Of a DNA stretch of 64,000 nucleotides, positions 9,115 to 16,932 are shown piece after piece. Where the stretch lies: the NCBI GenBank assembly GCA_963667315.1, contig OY763325.1:3906001-3970000 (forward strand), read 5' to 3'. The notes under the pieces are model-generated. The model did not search any database and was not told the DNA's origin. It saw only the letters and a list, made by a program, of their open reading frames with translations. Source of the stretch: DAINPP01 sp963667315 (lineage in GTDB: Bacteria > Thermotogota > Thermotogae > MWEM01). Position numbers and translations under genes: made by a program. The number at the start of each line of letters is the position of its first letter. Positions within the stretch are counted from its first letter, which is position 1.

Positions 9115-9944
9115 TGAGAAGGACACGAAAGAAGATTGGCTTTGCCATCTTTGAACTCATTATGGTCGTATTGGCTTTATTCTGGCTATACCCGTATTTC
9201 TGGATGACTTTTTCCGCATTCAAGCCTCAGAATGAGATCTATACACAGTTTTTACCCAGTCGGCTGACCTTTGAAAATTTTAAGTATATCTTTGATACAA
9301 CTGAACAAATGGACAGAGATTTTTTACAGGCTCTGATGAACAGTATCTTTATCTCTGTGACCGTTACATTCAGTGTCGTACTCACATCCGCTTTTGTTGG
9401 CTATGGTATTGCCAAATTTAAGTTTACAGGTGGAAAGGTTTTAAAAAACTTTACGATATTTCAGATGTTGTTTCCCGGTTTTATGTTCACGATTCCAACC
9501 TTCGTTGTCGTTCGCTCTCTCGGATTATTGAATACCAGGGCGAGTCTGATCATTCCCGGCTTATTTGGTGCCTGGGGTGTTTTTATGTTTACACAGAGTT
9601 TCAGAAATGTCCCCAATGATTATATCGAAGCGGCCCGTATGGAAGGGGCCAGTGAATCAAGGATCGTGTTCTCTATTATGCTGCCGCTTTCAAGATCAAC
9701 GGCAAGTATCGTCGGACTGTTTACCTTTATTGGAATCTGGGACAATTTCCTGACACCGCTTATTCTGATCAGGGATTATGATAAGATGCCGCTGTCCGTA
9801 TTACTGGCAAGTTTTAATCATGAATATTCAACTTATATCGGTCCGGTTCTTGCCGGTTCGGTTATTCAAACCCTGCCGATGGTTATCCTGTTTCTCGCAT
9901 TCAGAAAATATTTCCTTCAGGGAATATCGATATCGTTTAAATAA
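9111..9944 (+). CDS. ABC sugar importer permease (MalG type)
   Basis: 277 residues, six predicted membrane helices, with the EAA motif at YIEAARMEGASESRIVFSIM (about residues 171-190). The C-terminus ends in YFLQGISISFK, close to the usual family ending. The start ATG at 9111 overlaps the stop of the preceding permease (ATGA), showing translational coupling. It forms the heterodimeric channel with that protein. Confidence 0.93.
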   Translation: MMRRTRKKIGFAIFELIMVVLALFWLYPYFWMTFSAFKPQNEIYTQFLPSRLTFENFKYIFDTTEQMDRDFLQALMNSIFISVTVTFSVVLTSAFVGYGIAKFKFTGGKVLKNFTIFQMLFPGFMFTIPTFVVVRSLGLLNTRASLIIPGLFGAWGVFMFTQSFRNVPNDYIEAARMEGASESRIVFSIMLPLSRSTASIVGLFTFIGIWDNFLTPLILIRDYDKMPLSVLLASFNHEYSTYIGPVLAGSVIQTLPMVILFLAFRKYFLQGISISFK

Positions 9945-9973
9945 TTTAATTTCGAAAAAGATGGTGATAAAAA

Positions 9974-10873
9974 ATGAACATTAAACTGAAAAGAAGTCCT
10001 TTGAATCCGCTCTTTGCACCGAATCCCCTGCATCTCTGGGAATCAAAGTATGTATTTAATCCGGCTGTTGTCCATGATGGAGAATTATTCCACATGTTGT
10101 ACAGGGCTCAGGGAGCTGATATGGTTTCGAGAATGGGGTATGCAGTCAGTACGGATGGTCTGCATTTTAACAGAATGGAAAAACCGGTTTTTTCACCTGC
10201 CAGACCGGAAGAGCTTTATGGTGTGGAAGACCCGAGATTGACATGGATCGAAGACAGATATTATATGACATATACAGCTTATTCGCCAACGGATATAAAA
10301 GTGGCACTTGCTTCTACCAAAAACTTTATCACATGGGAACGACACGGCATCATCCTGCCCGAGTACGACCCCGACAAGGACTGTGTTCTTTTTCCGGAAA
10401 AGATAAATGGGAAATATGTGATGCTTCACCGAGATCCCCCTAATATCTGGATAGCTTATTCGGATGATCTGTTACACTGGGAAGAGCACGAGATCATCGC
10501 AGGACCTCTTGACAACGACTGGGAAAATGAGAAGATAGGCGCGGGTGGCCCTCCGGTGAAAACCCCTTATGGCTGGCTGCTTTGCTATCACGCTGTTCAC
10601 AAGCATGCGCCACATCCGGCAAGGCTCACTTACAGACTTGGCTTTATGCTTCTTGATCTCGATGATCCCTCAAAGGTATTGAAAAGAACCGAGAAACCGA
10701 TTCTTGAACCGGAAGAGGATTGGGAAATCTTTGGGGGTGTTCCGCAGGTTGTCTTTACGGATGCCCTGGTTGACTATAACGATCAGTATTATATCCATTA
10801 CGGAGCGGCAGATAATTACATCGCATTGGCAACGATCAGCAAGCGGGAAGTCTTTGACTGGATTAACGAATAA
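9974..10873 (+). CDS. Glycoside hydrolase family 130 (beta-mannoside phosphorylase-like)
   Basis: 299 residues, no signal peptide, so cytoplasmic. GH130 enzymes are five-bladed propellers that phosphorolyse (some hydrolyse) beta-linked mannosides. Family marks visible are YVFNPAVVHDGELFHMLYRA near the start, GVEDPRLTW carrying the general-acid aspartate, FPEKINGKYVMLHRDP, GAGGPPVKTPYGWLLCYH, and the C-terminal YGAADNYIALATI. It closes the operon behind the importer, so the imported sugar is probably a beta-mannose-containing oligosaccharide. The exact linkage cannot be read from sequence. The ribosome site is weak (GATGGTGA). Confidence 0.93.
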   Translation: MNIKLKRSPLNPLFAPNPLHLWESKYVFNPAVVHDGELFHMLYRAQGADMVSRMGYAVSTDGLHFNRMEKPVFSPARPEELYGVEDPRLTWIEDRYYMTYTAYSPTDIKVALASTKNFITWERHGIILPEYDPDKDCVLFPEKINGKYVMLHRDPPNIWIAYSDDLLHWEEHEIIAGPLDNDWENEKIGAGGPPVKTPYGWLLCYHAVHKHAPHPARLTYRLGFMLLDLDDPSKVLKRTEKPILEPEEDWEIFGGVPQVVFTDALVDYNDQYYIHYGAADNYIALATISKREVFDWINE

Positions 10874-10898
10874 AATGAAATAGAGCTAATTTAAGGAT

Positions 10899-10929
10899 AG
10901 CACAGTAGGGAAAAACACCTTACTGTGCT
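10899..10929 (+). terminator. Terminator of the lacI-importer-GH130 operon
   Basis: The arms AGCACAGTA (10899-10907) and TACTGTGCT (10921-10929) pair perfectly over 9 bases with a 13-base A-rich loop. The tail GTCTGTTTGTG is only moderately T-rich. It lies 26 bases after the GH130 stop. Confidence 0.7.
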
Positions 10930-10983
10930 GTCTGTTTGTGATGTAGGGTATAATATTAGAAAACTTATTCTGAGGTGAACGAT

Positions 10984-11373
10984 TTGAATGGTCAAAACAG
11001 AGATGTACTGGTTCGAAAATTCTGGAAAGCTATTAACGATGCCGCATTTGATGATTTAGAGAGGATTATGAAAGCTGATACCAACATCTGGCTGCCGAAT
11101 ACAAGAGAAGTCTTTAAGGGGGTTGAGAAATATATCCGGTTCAATAAAACATATCCCGGGAGATGGTATGCCGAAATCGAATCAATCTATTCAACATCGG
11201 AAAATGTGATAACAGTCGTTCATGTGCATGATGAAGTCAACACGTTGAGTTTTTTTGTCAATTCGATCTTCAGTTTTTCGGATGACATGATTTCAGAAAT
11301 TAAAGAATACTGGGGCGATAACGGTGAACCACCACAATGGAGACTGGATGAAAAACTTTCAGAGCGATATTAG
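10984..11373 (+). CDS. SnoaL/NTF2-fold small protein
   Basis: About 129 residues. The TTG at 10984 is preferred because GAGGTG (10972-10977) lies 6 bases before it; a GTG at 10975 would overlap that site. The sequence shows the NTF2-like arrangement: an N-terminal helix with FWKAINDAAFDDLERIM, then NIWLPNTREVFKGVEKYIRFNKTYP, and a cone-shaped beta sheet ending in ISEIKEYWGD. Proteins of this fold are small-ligand binders or isomerase-like enzymes, and the ligand is unknown here. A TATAAT at 10949-10954 is a plausible -10. It is followed 12 bases later by the DUF1330 gene, so the two form a small operon. Confidence 0.8.
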   Translation: MNGQNRDVLVRKFWKAINDAAFDDLERIMKADTNIWLPNTREVFKGVEKYIRFNKTYPGRWYAEIESIYSTSENVITVVHVHDEVNTLSFFVNSIFSFSDDMISEIKEYWGDNGEPPQWRLDEKLSERY

Positions 11374-11385
11374 AGGTGTGATTAC

Positions 11386-11673
11386 ATGAGTGTTTATTTT
11401 GTGGCGAGGATTAGTATAACGGATGAATCCGAATACAATCAGTATTTGGAACGGTGTGACGAAGTGTTTTCTCAATATAAAGGGGAATACCTTGCAGTTG
11501 ATCCCTTTCCTGAAACGATAGAAGGCGAAATGAAGGCGGGTAGAAGTGTTATCATACGGTTTCCGGACAAATCAGCTTTTGATGCATGGTATTTTTCAAA
11601 GGAATATCAGGAGATTCTCAAATACAGATTAAATGGTGCAGACTGTCACACGATAGTTGTTAAAGGGAAATAG
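11386..11673 (+). CDS. DUF1330-family small protein
   Basis: 95 residues with the ferredoxin-like alpha/beta fold of the dimeric DUF1330/ABM group: VYFVARISITDESEYNQYL, then EGEMKAGRSVIIRFPDKSAF and AWYFSKEYQEILKYR. GAGGTG precedes the ATG. No signal peptide. The function of the family is not established. Its last 14 bases overlap the end of the convergent histidine kinase gene. Confidence 0.88.
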   Translation: MSVYFVARISITDESEYNQYLERCDEVFSQYKGEYLAVDPFPETIEGEMKAGRSVIIRFPDKSAFDAWYFSKEYQEILKYRLNGADCHTIVVKGK

Positions 11674-13684
11674 TTTCATCACAATCGAGTGTAAAACTGA
11701 ATGTGCTGCCTTTTTTGGGAGCGGTATGTATTTTCAATTCACTTCCCATCAATTCTAATATTTTTGAGGAAATGAAAAGACCGAGACCGGTTCCACCATA
11801 TTTTTTTTCAATATCGCTATTAGCCTGAGAGAAGGAGGTGAAGATTCTCTTTTTCTCTTCCGGTGTCATTCCAATTCCGGTATCTTTCACGGCGAACTTA
11901 ATTTCCCTTTTATTCCCAGCTTTCGAGAGGTTCGCTACGGAAAAGGTTACAGAACCCCGTTCGGTGAATTTGACGGCGTTATCGAGTAAATTCATGATGA
12001 TTTGATTCAATCTCAAAGGATCCGTATAGATATATTCCGGAATACCATCCTCTATGATGTAATTCATGATGATGTTTTTATCTGTGGCTCTTTGCAGAAA
12101 GTGTTTGTAATTTTTTATGATGATGTTTCTCAAATCCGTTTTCTGTTTTTTTATCGTGATTTTTCCGGCTTCGGCTTTTGAAAAATCCAGGATATTCGAG
12201 ATCAGCTGCAGCATCGTCGAGCCGGCTTCGAGAATATTGTCTATCGAATCGATATCTTCCGGATCTGTCAGATCTTCTTTTAGAAGACTTGCGAAACCTT
12301 TGATGGTATGAATCGGGTTTTTTAAATCATGGCTGATGGAAGCAAAAAATTCTTCTTTTTCTTTTTTGGCATTTTTTAAAGCCAGCTCACTTGTCTTTCT
12401 TTCCGTTATATCCTGATGTGTCCCGTACATGATCAGGGGTTTTCCGTCCTCTGTCCATTTTTCTACCTTACCCTTATCGTGAACCCAGATTATTCGTCCG
12501 TTTTTATGTCGCATTCTGAACTCGGTATCATAAAATTCATACTTTCCTTCAAAATGATCCTGAAGGGCTTTTCGGGCTAATGGAAGATCCTCTGGAATTA
12601 CGAGGCTTTCCCAAGTCTCTACCGTGCAGGGCTCAAGCTCCTCTAAACTGTATCCCAACATAGCTGCCCATCTTTCGTTAAAAATCGTTATTCCCGTCTG
12701 AATGTTCCACTCCCAAGTTCCCGCGTTAATGCCCTTTATAACGCTTTCAAGTCTTTCTTTTTCTTTTTTTAACTTACTTTGTTTTTGTTTCAGTTCAGCC
12801 GCTTTTTCCCTGTTATCTTTTTCAAGATTTTTTTGGATGAGAAACAGAGCTATGATCTGAGCATAATTGATTAATTGGTATTCATTCTGCAATCGTTTAT
12901 GCTTTTCAAAAACGAGTGTCAATATACCGAGAAGGTTATTGTCGCTTTCAATTTTACAAAGAGAAATATTGCCGATGTTTAGTGATTCTTTAAAATCCCG
13001 GATTCGCTCGGAGGGGATATTGACACCCATGAAGGAATCAAAAATTTTAAGATTATGAATATCAGAGTTTTTGAATGTATCTGTAAAACCTGAAAGGGTT
13101 GGCCATGTTTTGTTCTCCGGATTAAACCCCAATGTTTTTTTAACTATTGGAAGATCCTCCTGATCACCGGCAATCTCCGTTGTGGTAAAAGAAGTTCTGT
13201 CTTCAGAAAAAAGGTTGATCAGGCAATACTTGGCGCCGGAAATTTTCCTCGCCTCTTCGGCGAGTATCTTTAAAGTTAAATTCTTAGATTTAATGATCTC
13301 CTGCGAAGAATCTATGAGCATTTTTATTGCGGTGATATTTTCAAACCATACACTAATGATATCATTATCATGGTGTTGAAAGAATACTCTGAACCAGCCC
13401 TTTAGAGGCGGAGAGTAGAGTTCACTTTCTGTTTCACCATTCTTGACAGCGGTTTGTAGTTCTCTTAACAACCATTCCGTAAGGCCCGAGTCAATTGAAT
13501 TTAAAATGTGGGAAATTTTTGTATGAGTTTCCCGAACTCCAAAATTTGAGAGAAAATCTCTGAGTTTTGAATTTAAAAATATGATTTCAGAATCTATTAG
13601 ACTACCGTCTGAATCTTTGATCAGCCTGCCGATTCCAAAACAAATCGGAGCGCCATCAAGAATACCTTTATCGATATTCAACAT
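11660..13684 (-). CDS. Orphan sensor histidine kinase, GAF-PAS-HisKA-HATPase
   Basis: About 674 residues. The ATG at 13684 is chosen because GAAGG lies 8 bases upstream; the in-frame ATG at 13708 has none. Order: an N-terminal PAS-like region (1-125), GAF (about 130-285), a short coiled coil (290-315), PAS/PAC (about 318-432, GTWEWNIQTGITIFNERWAA), then HisKA with phospho-acceptor His452 (SISHDLKNP). The ATPase domain follows, with N box NQIIMNLLDNAVKF, G1 DTGIGM and G2 GGTGLGL. No membrane segment is seen, so it is probably a cytoplasmic sensor of a small ligand or redox state. No response regulator is adjacent. It overlaps the convergent DUF1330 gene by 14 bases. Confidence 0.93.
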   Translation of the reverse strand: MLNIDKGILDGAPICFGIGRLIKDSDGSLIDSEIIFLNSKLRDFLSNFGVRETHTKISHILNSIDSGLTEWLLRELQTAVKNGETESELYSPPLKGWFRVFFQHHDNDIISVWFENITAIKMLIDSSQEIIKSKNLTLKILAEEARKISGAKYCLINLFSEDRTSFTTTEIAGDQEDLPIVKKTLGFNPENKTWPTLSGFTDTFKNSDIHNLKIFDSFMGVNIPSERIRDFKESLNIGNISLCKIESDNNLLGILTLVFEKHKRLQNEYQLINYAQIIALFLIQKNLEKDNREKAAELKQKQSKLKKEKERLESVIKGINAGTWEWNIQTGITIFNERWAAMLGYSLEELEPCTVETWESLVIPEDLPLARKALQDHFEGKYEFYDTEFRMRHKNGRIIWVHDKGKVEKWTEDGKPLIMYGTHQDITERKTSELALKNAKKEKEEFFASISHDLKNPIHTIKGFASLLKEDLTDPEDIDSIDNILEAGSTMLQLISNILDFSKAEAGKITIKKQKTDLRNIIIKNYKHFLQRATDKNIIMNYIIEDGIPEYIYTDPLRLNQIIMNLLDNAVKFTERGSVTFSVANLSKAGNKREIKFAVKDTGIGMTPEEKKRIFTSFSQANSDIEKKYGGTGLGLFISSKILELMGSELKIHTAPKKGSTFSFTLDCDETISL

Positions 13685-13826
13685 CTTATCGCCTTCAATA
13701 TTTTTCATAATAGAATGTGATAACTAATCTAATGATACCATAATACACATAGAATATTGCAAGGATGATAAAATATGTTGAAAGAACGCTGTACACAATC
13801 GATATAATATAACTTTATAACCTGTC

Positions 13827-14570
13827 TTATTTTTTTTCGGAACAATAATACTGAATGGCATCGCAGACAAATTCCGGCATGTTTTCATCAGCCTTTCTGA
13901 AATTGACCGCAAATTCCTCATTATCCCTGTAACCATACCCAAGGGCACTGAAGATATTTAGATCACAGTCGAAAATCCTGTTGATGATTCTGTACCACTT
14001 CTCTATCAGAGATTGCACTTCAAGTGATTGGAATCCCTTTTCCATCTCCTTTTTCAACGATTCAAGCCAGTCAGAAAACTCCCGGGCAATTTTGTTGTAA
14101 TCGTTGTTGTAAACCTTTTGTACATTTTTTAAGGATTCATTGACGACATCTTCTCCGTATTCCCGTTTTGCCCTTTCAGTGTATTCGTTGACGGTTTTTT
14201 CATCAACCGCTTCAAAGTAGTCCTTTCCACTCATCTGTTTCCCTCCTTTCCGGTCATCGACCGTCTTGTCAATTAAATCTACAATGTTTTGTAAGCGTTG
14301 AATCTTAAGTAACATTAATTCCTTTTGTTTTAACAAAGAATGTTCAATTTTGAATGATGGATTCTGCATGATTTTTTTTATCTCTGACAGTTTGAAATCG
14401 ATTTCCTTGAAAAAGAGAATCTGCTGTAATTCCATTAATTTATCTTCATTGTAATAGCGGTAACCATTTTCTCCTATTTTCGTCGGATTGAGCAAGCCGA
14501 TTCTGTGATAATGCTGCAGGGCTCTAACTGAAACGCCTGAGATTTTTGAGAGTTGACTGACGGTATACAT
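13827..14570 (-). CDS. MerR-family activator, TipA-like with ligand-binding TipAS domain
   Basis: 247 residues. The N-terminal winged helix (residues 2-70: YTVSQLSKISGVSVRALQHYHRIGLL, NGYRYYNEDKL) is followed by the dimerisation coiled coil (75-110). The C-terminal helical TipAS-type domain is about 125-245 (EAVDEKTVNEYTERAKREYG, EFSDWLESLKKEMEKG, EFAVNFRKADENMPEFVCDAIQYY). TipA-like proteins bind hydrophobic peptide antibiotics and activate their own promoters. The ribosome site GGAGGGG is next to the ATG. The promoter with a 19-bp spacer directly upstream fits autoactivation. No resistance gene is obviously attached to it. Confidence 0.92.
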   Translation of the reverse strand: MYTVSQLSKISGVSVRALQHYHRIGLLNPTKIGENGYRYYNEDKLMELQQILFFKEIDFKLSEIKKIMQNPSFKIEHSLLKQKELMLLKIQRLQNIVDLIDKTVDDRKGGKQMSGKDYFEAVDEKTVNEYTERAKREYGEDVVNESLKNVQKVYNNDYNKIAREFSDWLESLKKEMEKGFQSLEVQSLIEKWYRIINRIFDCDLNIFSALGYGYRDNEEFAVNFRKADENMPEFVCDAIQYYCSEKK

Positions 14571-14604
14571 TTTTCCCCTCCTGTGATGGTCATCTCCAGA
14601 AAAG

Positions 14605-14635
14605 AGTATAAACTATTACACTACGTAAGAGTCAA
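14605..14635 (-). promoter_or_regulatory. MerR-type promoter with 19-bp spacer and operator
   Basis: On the minus strand, TTGACT (14635-14630) and TATACT (14610-14605) are separated by 19 bases instead of 17, the hallmark of promoters that MerR regulators activate by DNA distortion. The spacer contains the partial dyad TTACGTAGTGTAA. The start of the MerR gene is 35 bases downstream. Confidence 0.85.
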
Positions 14636-14692
14636 GTTGTTTTCAATGAAAAGGCATTGATAAATATTGTTTTATAAATGAAAGAAAATACT

Positions 14693-15532
14693 TTATTCAA
14701 CTTTCAAACGCTTTGTCGTTTTAAACTGAAAAAAGAGCCCGAAGATGAGCATCATTGAGAATACGATGATCGAGGTATAGGTGAAAAACTGATCTTCAAA
14801 TGAAATGGACTGAAACAATTCGAGAACAAGATATTGTGCAGAAAAGACCAGCAGGATACTTCCGGTGAGCGAGGTCAGGAAGATCATGAAAAATCTTTTA
14901 AAAAGGAGGACGAAAACCGCGAACAGTATCGCAACGAAAATCATAAACAGGAATGTGTTTGTGATCGGCAACGAAAAGAAAGCCAGTACGATCTGAGAAA
15001 TGAAGAGACCAAACACTGCTCCAAAAAGGAAAATGAAGATATTTCGCAGTAACAGTGAAGCAATTGCCATGATGATCGTTCCCATGATAACAAATAACAA
15101 TAATTCTGATTCTCTTACGGTAAAAAATCTCTCAATGACATTATAAGTCGCAATGGAACCGAGATAGGCTCCGAAAATCATGATCAGAAACGGCAGGAGT
15201 TTATAGCCGTAAAAAAGGATTGCGATTCCTCCCAATGCCACAAAAAAAACGATTAATGAAGCGTGTTCGGTTCTTCTGATATTGTTTTGGAATTCTCCAC
15301 GGTTTATCTTTTCAGGGGCAAATATTATTCTGATTTGTTCTTCAATCCTTTTAAAATTGAACAGGTTTCTGAACAGCAATGGAATGGCAGTCTCATTTTT
15401 AGGCGTTGAAACGGTCTGCAGAGAATTTAGATAATCCATATAGTCTTTTGTCGAAAATTCCGTGTCCAGATTTGCCTGAGCGGCACTAAATCCGGATAAC
15501 AGTATCAGAAGTATAAAGAGTAATTTTTTCAT
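14693..15532 (-). CDS. Polytopic membrane protein with signal peptide, TM198/DUF4203-like
   Basis: 279 residues: a signal peptide (1-20, ending AAQA), an extracytoplasmic segment of about 70 residues, then about seven closely packed membrane helices between residues 90 and 272 and a short basic tail (KTTKRLKVE). The compact helix array with glycines (FGAYLGSIATYNVIERFF) recalls TMEM198/DUF4203 proteins, but this is a weak assignment. Its ATG directly follows the stop codon of the reductase gene upstream (no gap), so the two are translated together. Function unknown. Confidence 0.75.
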   Translation of the reverse strand: MKKLLFILLILLSGFSAAQANLDTEFSTKDYMDYLNSLQTVSTPKNETAIPLLFRNLFNFKRIEEQIRIIFAPEKINRGEFQNNIRRTEHASLIVFFVALGGIAILFYGYKLLPFLIMIFGAYLGSIATYNVIERFFTVRESELLLFVIMGTIIMAIASLLLRNIFIFLFGAVFGLFISQIVLAFFSLPITNTFLFMIFVAILFAVFVLLFKRFFMIFLTSLTGSILLVFSAQYLVLELFQSISFEDQFFTYTSIIVFSMMLIFGLFFQFKTTKRLKVE

Positions 15533-16309
15533 CTAATATCCTTTAAATGTTCTTTTCATCTGTCTTTTGATAACAGGGTTTAAGATTGCCGAAATCACTT
15601 TTCCGAAAAAGTTAATACTTGTATCATAATAATATGATTTTTCAAGCCACCCCTTCTCCTGCCAGTAGTCATAGTCTGCTCTGTTCCATTCTCTTCCCAG
15701 CGTTACGTTTATTTTCCAAACTTCAAACCAGATCTTCTTCCCGATTCCCGGAACCGGTTTATTCTTTTCCAGGGAGTTGTAAAATTGTTCGGTTTTTTTG
15801 ATAATTTTATCTTCTGTTTTTTGAATCAGATTTTCCTTTAATACCGGTAATTCCGGTTCACCGCATTTGACCGTTACATCAAATCCCCATTGGCCAAGAA
15901 CCTTTGACATATACCTGCCGGCATCTCGGAACATTGACCCCCTTGTCACAAGAACCATCGCCTTTTTATCAAAATAACGCGGTCTGTGTACCAAATAGGC
16001 AAATTTATCAAACAGGGTTTTGATGATAAACGTTTCACGTCCGTTGTATACAGGAGAGGCTATGATTAATCCATCACACCAATTTAACTGATCGATAAGT
16101 TCTTTTTCTTTTTCGTAAGTTGGGCAAAATTTCTTCCCTTTTGTAATGGCTAATGCACAACCATGGCAGGTCGTATCGATAAGCTCTTTGATCATGAATT
16201 CTCTGATTTCAAGCTCTTTTTTTGTTCGCAATATCTTTTTTACAGGTTCAAGTGTTTTAGCCGTATTACCTACTCTAAAACTACCATTCAATATCAAAAT
16301 GTTTTTCAT
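15533..16309 (-). CDS. Flavodoxin-fold NAD(P)H-dependent reductase
   Basis: 258 residues. The N-terminus MKNILILNGSFRVGNTAK is the FMN phosphate-binding loop of the WrbA/NADPH-dependent FMN reductase family. ASPVYNGRETFIIKTLFDKF is the second FMN contact and dimer region. C-x2-C-x10-C about residues 49-63 resembles the cysteine cluster of iron-sulfur flavoproteins but is incomplete. The C-terminal 70 residues, rich in Trp and Tyr, are an extension beyond the core domain. The substrate is unknown, and an electron-transfer or quinone/nitro-reductase role is typical of the family. GGAGG precedes the ATG. Confidence 0.88.
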   Translation of the reverse strand: MKNILILNGSFRVGNTAKTLEPVKKILRTKKELEIREFMIKELIDTTCHGCALAITKGKKFCPTYEKEKELIDQLNWCDGLIIASPVYNGRETFIIKTLFDKFAYLVHRPRYFDKKAMVLVTRGSMFRDAGRYMSKVLGQWGFDVTVKCGEPELPVLKENLIQKTEDKIIKKTEQFYNSLEKNKPVPGIGKKIWFEVWKINVTLGREWNRADYDYWQEKGWLEKSYYYDTSINFFGKVISAILNPVIKRQMKRTFKGY

Positions 16310-16330
16310 CTCAAACCTCCACAGTATACG

Positions 16331-16347
16331 CTATGATTATATCATAG
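16331..16347. promoter_or_regulatory. Palindromic operator candidate over the reductase -10
   Basis: CTATGATTATATCATAG (7-base arms, 3-base centre) contains TATAAT on the minus strand and lies about 25-40 bases before the reductase start at 16309. A third CTATGAT half-site occurs at about 16395. It would suit a MarR/HxlR-like repressor, but no such gene is adjacent. Confidence 0.45.
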
Positions 16348-16694
16348 TCATATACATTAGAAGGATTCAGCTGTGAATAATCTTTTTAACCATGCTATGA
16401 TAGATAAAATTCTTATTTGACAGGTGAAAATATATGAAAGGACGGGTAAAACTTGTGCATCTGCTGTCCTTTTCATAATATGGGAAATCTTGTCGCATGG
16501 ATGTTTCTATACTTTCAGAATCCAACCGGTAGATATATTCTTTACCTTAAATTTTGTTGTGGTTGTTATGATCATCATAAAATCTGAGGGCCTGTTTAAA
16601 TATGACCATAAAAAGAAGATACAGCAATAATTAAACGTTAGTGTTTTTTAATTGTTATGTCAAAAAGTGAAAATGTATTTTTTACTTTAGGCGT

Positions 16695-16722
16695 TTGACA
16701 ATCTCTTTATTTATGTTATAAT
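16695..16722 (+). promoter_or_regulatory. Strong sigma-70-type promoter of adhE
   Basis: TTGACA (16695-16700), a 16-base spacer and TATAAT (16717-16722) match the consensus exactly. Transcription would start near 16730, giving a leader of about 200 bases before the adhE ATG at 16933. Confidence 0.88.
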
Positions 16723-16750
16723 GCAACCGTCGTAAGAGAAATAATTCACA

Positions 16751-16788
16751 AAAGCGGTTTTCAGGTAACGCTTTTTGTTTTAAAGCGT
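16751..16788 (+). promoter_or_regulatory. Competing hairpins in the adhE leader, possible attenuator
   Basis: AAAGCG (16751-16756) can pair with CGCTTT (16769-16774), directly followed by TTGTTTT, a small terminator-like stem. The middle arm can instead pair with the third, as ACGCTTT (16768-16774) with AAAGCGT (16782-16788). The two folds exclude each other. Both stems are short, so this is only a candidate attenuator. Confidence 0.4.
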
Positions 16789-16932
16789 ATAGTGAAAATA
16801 ATCACTAATAATGGTTTGTTGTAATAAATTAGGACTATATCGCTTAGGTTGTTTCTTTTTTATTTAATACGATTCGATAAAAAATTATCAAAATGTGTGA
16901 AATTTTCATCAAACTCACGAGGAGGAGTTAGA

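Larger units (their letters stand above)
16310..16932. other. Long intergenic region between the reductase and adhE
   Basis: This 623-base stretch has no convincing gene. It holds the reductase control region with a palindrome (16331-16347), about 300 bases of low-complexity AT-rich DNA, the adhE promoter (16695-16722) and a structured adhE leader of about 200 bases. A 68-codon GTG frame at 16424-16630 lacks a ribosome site. Confidence 0.6.

Noticed and set aside
16424..16630. 68-codon frame starting at GTG between the reductase and adhE
   Set aside because: No ribosome site, low-complexity hydrophobic product, and it lies in an AT-rich region with no promoter directly before it.
16880..16900. 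Rex operator near the adhE start
   Set aside because: Only about 11 of 14 half-site positions match and the spacing is off by one; kept only as a remark in the adhE leader finding.
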